Shown: positions 43,868 to 52,726 of the stretch, piece after piece | How positions within the stretch are numbered: position 1 is the first letter of the stretch | Layout of the letters: every line of letters starts with the position of its first letter | Origin: Rhabditoides inermis | Lineage: Eukaryota > Nematoda > Chromadorea > Rhabditida > Rhabditidae | Direction of reading: 5' to 3' | Length of the DNA: 64,000 nt | Assembly: GCA_963966185.1 (NCBI GenBank) | Contig: CAWZYM010000102.1 | Location: 506,501 to 570,500, forward strand | The notes under the pieces: generated by a model | The model's database searches: none | Told to the model about the DNA's origin: nothing | What the model saw: only the letters and a program-made list of their open reading frames with translations | Position numbers and translations under genes: made by a program

Positions 43868-44117
43868 CTTCTCTCCCTCTCTCTCATCTCTCTCTCTCTC
43901 TCTTGCAGTGTCGGTCCGCTGGCGTGTCCGCTTCGAGTTTGTCACGTGTCTGCCGCCTAGTCTGTCAGATGAGGGCGGAGTGTCGACTGCTCCCCTGTCG
44001 GTGCCAGTGGAGACTCTCCATTGGAAGTGTGACGTGTTCGTCCTTCCCTGCTCTCCCGAGAATGCCGCGCTCACTGAGTGCGGACAGTTTCCCGGCGAGG
44101 CCAGCATACTCATTTAG
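41588..44117 (+). CDS. rgp-1: RGP1 homologue, partner subunit of the RIC1-RGP1 Rab6 exchange factor
   Basis: With RIC1, RGP1 activates Rab6-type GTPases at the Golgi. Nine or ten exons join in frame from ATG 41588 (MPLEVRAVLDRPVAIYLTGE) to TAG 44115-44117. Arrestin-like beta segments match the family. The N-terminal part has VRNVASGRAGRECLAWGSVQ and TVLFCEAELAPGEHKTYTC, then LPPSWRGHLVRYSNKITVAV. The middle has LTLYKKAFRLGEEVIGRLQF. The C-terminal part has SVRWRVRFEFVTCLPPSL and PVETLHWKCDVFVLP. The end GEASILI resembles the short hydrophobic end of other RGP1 proteins. Introns hold a GA tract (41655-41755) and a ~240-bp CT tract (42590-42826). The ATG is 305 bp after paralogue 3, same strand. 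The gene symbol is by homology only. Confidence 0.85.
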
Positions 44118-44576
44118 AAACTTTCGCTAGCCCGGAAAATGAAGAGATTTTAACCTGACATTATTGTATTTCAAATTTCAACTATATCTCCTACTCCTTT
44201 ATTCATTAGGATTGTGTGACTTGTACAAACAATTCTTGGTGACTTGCGATTACTGTGATATTTCGTGTGTGTGTTCATAATATTGTTATTAGTTCTATCT
44301 GCAATTGAGATAAATGGTATAAAAAATCTTACCTCCGAGGCAAATGATGAGCCTGTATATGAAGTAGATGTTCAAAATACATATATTATATTATATTCAA
44401 GTATTGGGTGATCGGGGAAAAGAGAGGTTGGCCGAGAGGCGTTGCGGGAGGGGGGGGGGGGGGGAGGAGGGGGCGAGGTACACGATTTGACACTCTAAAA
44501 CAGTCTTCCTCATTGGGAAAGAGGGCACATAAACAATCGACCCGAAATTAACAAAGTTTTATCTCGCCAGAAGAAG
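44118..44576. other. intergenic between convergent genes
   Basis: AT-rich, with a poly-G/GGA patch at 44447-44475. No gene is supported. Confidence 0.5.
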
Positions 44577-44844
44577 TCACAGATAAACATGCACAAGTAT
44601 CGCGTAGACAATCATTCCGGCTCCGCACAGCAGAATGAAGACGAACTTGGACACGAACCGGAACACGAATTGGCGGTCAGCCATTTTGCTCTGGTGCGCC
44701 TGCCTGATCTCCACGAGCTTGAGCTCGTGCTCCTGCTTGTGCGCCTCACTGAATCATAGCAACATGAAGTTTTAATTTAAAGCTGACACAACGAAGCAGA
44801 TTGGCTTTCTCTTTTATTTTACTCTCTCCGCGTCTCTGATCCGT

Positions 44845-44901
<57 letters not shown>

Positions 44902-45326
44902 CGGAAGTTCTGATTGCGAATCTAGCTATGCCTTGGCCGGTGGCTTGTCGTCAGCCAGTCAGACAACATATCACCTCACTTAGATTGGAACGCACATGGC
45001 TACGATGGATCGGTTCACTCGTACACGATTTTACACTTGCAAACAGTCAAACAGAAGGAATTGTGCTGCATCAGGATAACAGGAATTTTAGACTCACCTG
45101 AATCTCAGGCTAAAATCAAAAACACAAAGGCTTTCGCTCTCCGAATAAAAACAACAATAAGTACTCACAACGCGAGGCGATGGGCGCTCGCCTCCTTATC
45201 GAAGAAGACCGAGAACTCGGACGCCTTCTCGTTGTTCTTGTCGGCGTCCTTGTCCTTGACCTTGACCTTGTTCTTCAAGTCCGGCTCGTCTCCAATCTCC
45301 ATCTCCACAACTACGTGCTCACCCAT
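44577..45326 (-). CDS. small C-terminally anchored membrane protein (109 aa)
   Basis: Two minus-strand exons, 45169-45326 and 44577-44748, join in frame across a 420-bp intron (GTGAGTAC donor, GATTCAG acceptor). An ATTATTTCAG site lies 1-2 bp before the ATG, a likely spliced-leader acceptor. The first half is highly charged (EMEIGDEPDLKNKVKVKDKD). The middle is helical and polar (FFDKEASAHRLAFEAHKQEH, then LKLVEIRQAHQSKMADRQ). The last ~25 residues form one hydrophobic segment (FVSKFVFILLCGAGMIVYAI) ending five residues before the stop. This is the layout of a tail-anchored protein facing the cytosol. I do not recognise a family. Confidence 0.7.
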
Positions 45327-46295
45327 GCTGAAATAATTAATCAATACAGCAAAAAGAAACAAAATAGCTAAAAGAAATGCGAGGGAGGAACAGATGTTGG
45401 CGACTGTTGCGTTTGAACCGCTTCGTCTCCACCATACAGAAAGAGAGTATACAGGTCATACACGCAGAGGAGGTCACGTAAACCCGGCGTGACTTGCGCT
45501 CAGATGAAACCCTTGTTAGAGAATAAACTTCTCGTACTCGCCTGTCTTTTCTCACATCGTATCACCAATGTTCTGATAGTGCGAATATCCATGAACATGC
45601 CTATGTGAATGATTTTGGATTCAGAATTGCTGGTGTAGATTTTTGAGTTCAGGTCAAATGTATAAGTATATCGTTGGAAATCTTTAATTGTACAATATCA
45701 GTAAGTATATAATACCTTTTTACATTGTCAAGTAGTTCCGTATCCAGTAGCCTGTAATGAAATGAATAATTACACATACTATCTAGACATAAAACACTAA
45801 CCTCTGATATGTATGACGCATGATTTGATTTATGCAACGTGAACCCGTAAAAGACAACAGAAAGACTCACTAAATCTGTTCAGAAATGATAAGATTACGA
45901 TGTTATAGTTATAGACTACGGCATGTGTCTAAAATACGATAACTCGATAAGATATGCGGGGCGCATATGATTGGACATTGGGTCTTTTCTACAGTAAACA
46001 GTGATAAGGAGAAAAGGAGAAAAAGAAAGAGTAAGAAATACTATGAAGAAATGTGCGGTATAACTTGTGCCTGAAATCAGACATCTTTCTATGAAAACCA
46101 GTACATTGTGATTTTCTCCACCTCCCGGCTACAGATTTGCTCGTTTAGGAGGAACTCGATTACACGTAATGAGCGCCTCCGACCTTTCCACGGGTCGGTC
46201 CGCTGATCGCTGGTCATCAAAGTGCATAGATAGCGCATATGCCCAAAGATTCACAGGCGCGCTACAGTACAAAAAAGAGAAATAGACGCGCGGCA
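45327..46295. other. intergenic region between divergent genes
   Basis: AT-rich, with no spliced coding pattern on either strand. It presumably holds the promoters of both flanking genes. Confidence 0.4.
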
Positions 46296-49212
46296 ATGAG
46301 CGAGCGTGCCGAGCCGTGCTCTCCGCCGCTTTCGTCCATGCTAATTCGAGTTGCGCGCATTGGGGCGAGTGAGCGTGTCTCGCAGACGATTTCGACCCCA
46401 TTTGAATGCGTGATATCGATGAGAATGGCCCCCTCGTGTCATTTCTTTCCGACGCCCGCTGTTGTGGTGGCTCAGCGATACTTGGTAAGTGGCCCTGCTC
46501 ACCGTAGCTCTTGTATACGACACTGTCCATGTACGCTCTCTCTCCCCTTTAGGTTCGCGATTCGGTGCGGAGACATATATCGGCAATTGGTGTATGATCT
46601 TGCTTACCACTCTGCCGTTGCAGGCCGAGCGGGAGCTGTCGGATCTGCGGGACGAGCACTCGCGTGCTGGCTGCCCTCACTTCGTCGGAGGCGCGTGTAT
46701 CCAAGCTGCGCGTCGAAGTGCGGGCGATGAACGAGCAGATCGATCGCATGCGCCACATCAACCAGAGCACCAAGATCAAGTGAGTGGACTGCCTTTGATT
46801 TATCGATTTATTCAATGATGTGTGACGTCACGATGTTTCAGACTGGCCGGTGCCATCACGGCTTGCAGCAGGCGAGAGAGAGCAGTGATGAGATGGCGGC
46901 GGTGCAGGCGAGGGTGAAGGAGTTGGAGGCGATGTGCAAGGCAGCCGAACAGAGGGAGAAGGAGCAGGCGGGACGGGTGGAGGAGATGGAGCAGCGGCTG
47001 GCGGAGAGGGAGAAGACAGAGAAGGAGGCGAACAGACTGCAGTCGGCGTCCTACAACGAGATAGTGGAGCAGAAGACGATGCTTGAAATTGAAATCGGCA
47101 AGCTCAAGGGTGCGTGAGTGTTTCTCTCTCTCTCCCTCCCTCTCTCTCATCATCTTCTTCTTTAGCGGACCTGTCGGCAGCGGGCACGAATCAGAGAAGA
47201 GTGGAGGCGATGCACAAGCAGCACCTCTCGGATCTCTGCGCCAGAGACAAGAAGGTGGGTAGACTGGGCTGACTGGTAATCTAAGGGACGTGAACGCAAA
47301 ACACGTAATGACGATGTGACATGTGACTGAGCGCCTTGGAGAGGAGACTAGACGCCTTTGAGAGGAGACTAGAGCCGTGTCCTTATTGCGAAATGTGGCT
47401 GAAGATTTGAATAAACTGACCGCAATGACTGAAGATGAAGATGTTCGATATCACCTAGTTGATCACTAATCACTGGTTGGGAGATGTGGCTGAAGTTTTG
47501 AATAAACTGACCGCAATGACTGATTCGATATCACCTAGTTGATCACTAATCACTGGTTGGGAGATTGACACTGAGCGTTGCAGATGTCGGACGAAGTGTC
47601 GAAGCTGCGCGCGGAGCTGTCCACAGCCACGCAGCAGCTGGCCGTCCGTCCCCCTCCAGAGACACTCGCCCAGACGGAGCTATGTAGAGATGGATAGACT
47701 GAAGCTCAAGATGAAGGTGCGCTGTTTCTTTGTTTCTTTCACATTTCTCGGCTACTTACGATGACTGATAAACTAACTCCATAGCGAACAAACCATTGGA
47801 TTGAGAGATCCAAGATCTTTTTTGATTATATACCAAGATACTTTTCGTTGGAAAATCGTTGGGCTATGGTGTAGTCTCATTGTTTTCCTTCCGCAGAGTT
47901 TTCTCGAATCGGGATCAGGGGGCTACCTTCACCTTTACCCTATCCATATCAGACTGTGACGGTTGCGTTTCAGGAGCTGTCAGAGAGTGTGCGGAAGGCA
48001 AAGAGTGAGAAGGCGGCGGCGGAGCGCGCGCTGAAGAGGGCAGAGGAGGACGCGCGCCACGAGAGAGACAACAACCGCCACCGACAGAACGAGCGCGAGA
48101 AGGACCAGTGAGTGGGGGAGAGGGGTTGTATGCCGATCTGCATTTTGGGTTGTTTCGCAAGGACCAGTAAGTGAGGGGAGGGGAACTCATGATGTCTCGA
48201 TTTTGGGTAGTTGCACAGTGGCATGATGTAGAATGAACAGTGAGTGAGGGGAATATGGTTGAATCTTTTTCGCAGAATGCAATTGGTCAGTGAAACTGTT
48301 GCAGTTGTCGCGAGCTCGCGTCGCTTCGCGAAGACGCGGCGCGCTGGAAGCTCGAGGCGGAGCGCGCGTCGATCCGCGTGGGCGGAGCCCCGATGGGCGT
48401 AGCATCTCTGGGCGGCGCTTCGTCTGCCGAGTTGGCTGCTGTGGAAGCGCGCGCGGCGGCTGCGGAGGCGGAAGTGGCGCGTCTGAAGGGCCTGGAGACG
48501 AAGGGCCACGCGATTCTGAAGAGGGTGCGCGGAAAGAAGGAGAAGCTGAAGGAGCGGGCCAAAAAAGTTGGAGGAGACCCACTCCCTCGCAGAGCAGTGA
48601 GTAAGGGCGGTGTCCCATTGTGTGTTCGTATGTGTTATAGTGGAATTGAACAATGGGACTGTTGCAGCCAGTCGTCGTCCACCACCCAAAGGTCCAAGGA
48701 ACCACCTGCGTGGTGGATCGCAATGGATCTGTCCAAGGTATATACACGTAAAACTGGCTATGGGACTTGACATTGTTCAGTTGACGAACGACGCTGAACG
48801 TTTCGTGCTAGAGGGCCTTAAGCAAATGGATTGGTGTTCGTGGGTCACTGTGGACGGGATGATCACCAAGTTCGATCTGCCGGAGACCATCATTTACAAC
48901 AACCGAGTCAAGACAAAGAAGAACTCTGACGAGTGAGTGGTGTTGTGATGTTTTGTATTTGCATTCATCCTATTCAGCCATGTTTGCAGACTCGTTCGAT
49001 GCGCGGCCGTCGATTTGACGGAGAAATGTGTGGTCCAGTCGGATAAACTGCTTCTGCCGATTTGCAATCAGGAGCACTGGGTGGTGCGTGCTTATACACC
49101 CACCTCCTGTTCTTACCGAATCGTTCAGGGTGCGTTCAGGTAGAGCGGTCGCCGGTTCCGCTTGGCGAACATCCAGGGCATCATCAAGTGTGAAATTGAG
49201 AAGACCGAGTGA
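46296..49212 (+). pseudogene. coiled-coil protein gene with frameshifts and a C48/Ulp1-like tail
   Basis: Exons with clear splice signals encode long coiled-coil segments: AERELSDLRDEH, RVSKLRVEVRAMNEQIDRM, DEMAAVQARVKELEAMCKAA, ADLSAAGTNQRRVEAMHKQH, SDEVSKLRAELSTATQQLAV and RELASLREDAARWKLEAERA. The frame must change at least four times. One change is near 46660, one near 46870, one near 47680 (before YVEMDRLKLKMK) and one at an A6 run near 48560, after which the coiled coil resumes as EETHSLAE. After the last coiled coil the in-phase exons encode ERFVLEGLKQMDWCSWVTVD and then KLLLPICNQEHWVV, which resembles the His-Trp region of Ulp1/SUMO-type cysteine proteases. No catalytic Asp or Cys was found. 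AATAAA is at 49299-49304. Neighbouring genes have no such breaks, so decay is more likely than sequencing error. Confidence 0.55.
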
Positions 49213-49745
49213 AGAGATTCCAAGAACTTAACTTATAGACTTGACTTATTTATAGACGTAAAGACTTGAAATATTATACGCTTTGTGTTTTTTTCCGGAA
49301 TAAAAAATTCTTAAATATATTTGGATCATGTTCATGATAAACACCACATAAGCCCGATGATTTAACAGTTATTTGTGAAACATCTTGGACATCGAAATTC
49401 CGACCAAAGAGACTATGAATAAACATGCAAGGAACAGGAGCGCGGTTTATTGTACCGCCAGTTTTCATGAATATTTTCATTTTCACCAACTTTCAAATCC
49501 ACATCCATCGGATTCGACTCAAACATGTACCATCGGGTTCGATACAAATGTATGTACAGGAGCTTCGAACAAAAGAAACGTATTCAGCATATACAACTGT
49601 GCGGAAAGGCAACATATCAACTTGAGGAATAATGAGACCAAGGTCATAAGAAAAGATCAAAACACCAGGTAAAACTGCACACTCGAAGATACCGCGTAAG
49701 ACCAAGTGAACATGGCAAAGTGGGCGTGGCTAGAAGAGGCGGGAC
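49213..49745. other. intergenic, no gene seen
   Basis: Contains the polyadenylation signal of the upstream gene and overlapping 60-95 codon frames on both strands, with no splice support or known motif. Confidence 0.4.
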
Positions 49746-50659
49746 CTAGCACACAGTGGTGTTCCATCCACACATCAGACAGTCGAGGCGCAGCTTCGGC
49801 TGCTGGTTGTTGAGGATACCCGGCACAGAGGGGCAGCTGAAGTAGGGATCTCTTTATCTCGCGCGCGCTCTATCTCTCTCTCTCTCTCTCCCTCTTCCTC
49901 TCTCTCTCTCTCCCCACTCACCCATCCGTGTGCTGCTGGAATGCCGCCTGCAGCATCTCGTGCAACTCCTCCTGCGACGGCCGCGTCTCCCCGGTGAACG
50001 CGTGCTCAAAGCCACAGCCCTGAAATGATACAATGAGACTCCGCCCCTCTCGCCCCGCCCACTCTCACCTCGCAGCGCACTCCCATCCCGTTCATCCACT
50101 GAACGTTCGTCTTCTTGCAGGCGGGACAGAGGATGGAAGGCGAGAAGAGATCGTCGTAGGTATCAGCCTCGTGCGAGTGAAATAGGAGGTACTCGGCCAC
50201 GTCTGAAATAAACACTAGCCCTCATCTACAACCCTCTTCCATTCCCTGCCCTCTCACATGACTGATGAGACAGTCTCCAGGTTTCATTCCGGCTCTCTCC
50301 TTCTCCCTTCCCGCTCACCCTGTGCATTGAGCTCTTCGATCATCTCCGTCTCCACTCTGGCCAGCTCGTCAGGGTCGGCGACCGGACCCATCTCTGCCAT
50401 CACCTCCTTCACCACCGCCGCCATGCGACGCCGCGCCGCGATCGCGTCCTCCCGCGCGGCGCCGCGACGCGACAACAGACGGGACGCGCACTCCTGAAAC
50501 CATTCGCTATTCACCAAGACCAAAGAAAGAACCTATCAGCCTACGAAGCATGCAATAATAAAGAGGCGACGACCCTCTCACCTTCCTCATCTGCTCCCTC
50601 CAGTCTCCTCCTCCTCCTCGTCCATTCTTGTACTGGTGCAGGCGGTTCACCGCCTTCAT
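49746..50659 (-). CDS. rpain: RPA-interacting protein homologue (191 aa)
   Basis: RPAIN/RIP proteins carry replication protein A into the nucleus and act in DNA replication and repair. Five minus-strand exons (50582-50659, 50319-50493, 50069-50202, 49922-50019, 49746-49836) sum to 191 codons. The N-terminus (MKAVNRLHQYKNGRGG) is basic. The middle is a helical region (AAVVKEVMAEMGPVADPDEL, ETEMIEELNAQ). The C-terminal third has the cysteine-rich zinc-finger layout of the family: CPACKKTNVQWMNG, CEGCGFEH, EELHEMLQAAFQQH, CPSVPGI and a final CLMCGWNT. This final Cys pair near the end is typical of RPAIN. Introns are short, one with a CT tract. The gene symbol is by homology only. Confidence 0.88.
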
Positions 50660-50936
50660 TTTCTCTCAATCACTGAACACATAAATACATCCAACAAACC
50701 ACAAATCAATGAAACAGATATCAAAACCGACACTCAACGGTTCGCATTTCTCAATCACATCCAACATCAATGTATACAAAACACTTTATTACATCACACT
50801 TCACAAAACCAACTTCGGGCTACATCAAGATATCATAAACATACTGCAACACATACTCAATACTATACACTCGTAGAATACTTCACCTCACTATCTCCCC
50901 CCCTCTCTACCTGCCCTACCTACCTCTCCCTTCCTT
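50660..50936. other. short intergenic interval
   Basis: No gene is seen between the RPAIN start and the stop of the next minus-strand gene. Confidence 0.4.
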
Positions 50937-51660
50937 CTACCTGCCCCACCCGGCTCCGCCATACCCACCCTGTCCATACTGCACATAGCCCGCCCCGCCA
51001 ATCGGTCTACCGTACTGGTCAAACTGCTGCGGCTGTGGCTGGGGCTGCATGTATGGCTGCTGGGGGTACATGCCGGGTGCGTACTGCATCATGGGCTGCG
51101 CGGGCGCGCCCCATCCCATCTGCATGCCCGGCTGCATTGCCACTGCCGCCACCTGAGTCTGTGCCGGCACTGCCGTCGCCGACGGCTGAGCGCCTGCTGT
51201 TGCTGAGCCAGTCGATGATTGACTGCACTCGGCGTATCCCTAGCCGACACTCCCTGAAACGTCATCCATACACTACATGAACACCAATAGCATCAATACT
51301 AACCGCGTTGGAGGTAGGCGTGGAGACGGCAGGCTGCATCTGATGCTGCGACGCGGGTATCTGGAGGGGCTGTTGCTGTTGAGTGGCAGGCTGTGCGGTG
51401 GTCGAATAGCCATTCGGCTGGTAGTATCCCTGCGGCGGGAACTGACGCTGCAGCTGAATCTGCTGCGGCTGGTAGCCAGTCGGCGTCGCGGCTCCCGTCG
51501 AAGTCGGACTCTCCGTCGCCTGTACCACACCATCAATACACACAGCACCAAAGTGAACCACGCGGGCTACCTAATACGAATCCAAGTCACACCTCCACCG
51601 ACCTTGTCCTTGTCGCTCTCAGCGACCGTCTGGTAGCGGGGGTTGAGCTCTCCGGTGGGC
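50937..51660 (-). CDS. Gln/Pro/Gly-rich protein, C-terminal part
   Basis: Three minus-strand exons join in phase 0. The first (about 51600-51660) encodes PTGELNPRYQTVAESDKDK. The second (about 51303-51523) is Gln/Pro/Thr-rich (GYQPQQIQLQRQFPPQGYYQ). The third (50937 to about 51239) has an alternating Met/Pro/Gln/Tyr composition (QYAPGMYPQQPYMQPQPQPQ) and ends YGQGGYGGAGWGR. The acceptor for the last exon is a TCGGCTAG that keeps the frame, while the nearer-consensus GTTTCAG upstream gives other frames. The upstream exons are not found: sequence beyond 51660 looks intronic and then retroelement-like. Low-complexity prion-like tails of this kind are common in RNA-binding proteins, but no RRM or KH domain is in view. 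Confidence 0.5.
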
Positions 51661-52320
51661 TTTACTGTGATATTTTGTATACAGATAAACAATATATAAA
51701 TACGTACAAAATCCAAAAGTTTGTTCATCTATACTCAATGTGACTTCTATCACATCGGCTACTTTTGTGCGGATAGCACCGAGCAAGGGCGCCTCCATTC
51801 TCCTAGGTTTGGAGGGGCGGTGACGCTATTCTATGAGTCGCCGAACAACTATCTGAACTACAAACGGCTGACGCACCGAGGGCGTGGACTGCAGGCGCTG
51901 GATGACGAATCCAGGGCATGCGCTGCTTATGACCACCTCGGGAGAGAGAAGAGAGACGGAGCTGATCTCTAGGCCCTTCCGTCGAGTCGAACAGCCTGGA
52001 TGGGACAGCCCCTGATCTTCTATAGGTGTAGTTTATTCTTCTGTATTCCTTTCTCCATCATCCTTCTTTCTTGCGTTTTTATTTCCCTCTCTATCTTTTG
52101 ATATCGATTGGTCGCTGCCAGTCAACATTGTTTGCACTTTGTTCTCTCTTATCGCCGCATCCTCATTGCGCGCTTATCTCTTATCATCACGCCATTTGTT
52201 CTCGAATGTTTTGTCGTGTTTTGTTTACGCACCGCCGGTTCGAGTTGGCTTGTGAGGCATCACAGTAATGTGACGTTTTGCAGGTCACACTCGCTCTTGT
52301 GGTTTCGATTGTCGCGTGGT
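51661..52320. other. intergenic; one unassigned 83-codon plus-strand frame
   Basis: The plus frame 51721-51972 encodes a segment (GGAVTLFYESPNNYLNYKRL) that looks protein-like but has no recognisable family. It may be a degraded exon or retroelement piece. The rest is T-rich, consistent with the 5' flank of the retroelement. Confidence 0.3.
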
Positions 52321-52358
52321 ATAGTTTACTCTATTTTCCATCCGTCTTTCTATTCCAC

Positions 52359-52378
52359 TGAGGGGTGTTGTCCTCGCG
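52359..52378 (+). promoter_or_regulatory. hairpin-type motif, copy 1 (leader)
   Basis: TGAGGGGTGTTGTCCTCGCG, preceded by a pyrimidine run. Related copies, all in the plus orientation, are at 52418, 52594, 55877, 60112, 60834 (partial) and 61365. GAGG can pair with CCTC around a GGTGTTGT loop. Confidence 0.6.
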
Positions 52379-52417
52379 CCCAAATACACTTGTCTTTCTC
52401 CATCCGTCTATCTTTCC

Positions 52418-52437
52418 TGAAGGGTGTCGTCCCTGCG
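52418..52437 (+). promoter_or_regulatory. hairpin-type motif, copy 2 (leader)
   Basis: TGAAGGGTGTCGTCCCTGCG, preceded by ATCTTTCC. AGGG pairs with CCCT around TGTCGT. Confidence 0.65.
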
Positions 52438-52593
52438 TATAACCGAACACAACTATCAATACACACAGTCAACTGTGCGATCAACGGGAGGTGATCGGAG
52501 GTGTGCAGCGGCGACGACAAACAGGTAAAGTACAGGTAAGAGTCTTGTGTATTCGCACAAGTCTCTATAATCTCTCTTATTCTCTGTCTTTCC

Positions 52594-52613
52594 TGAAGGG
52601 TGTCGTCCCTGCG
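52594..52613 (+). promoter_or_regulatory. hairpin-type motif, copy 3 (before gag)
   Basis: TGAAGGGTGTCGTCCCTGCG, preceded by GTCTTTCC and identical over 20 nt to copy 2. It lies about 115 nt before the gag ATG. Confidence 0.65.
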
Positions 52614-52726
52614 TTCTATCGAACAAACCACCTACCAATACCATCAGCGGTCAGCGGGAGAACAGCGGGAGAGAGACAAGGGAGAGTAAGCGAGTGCGAG
52701 AGCGGAAAGAAGAGCAACGGGCAGAC

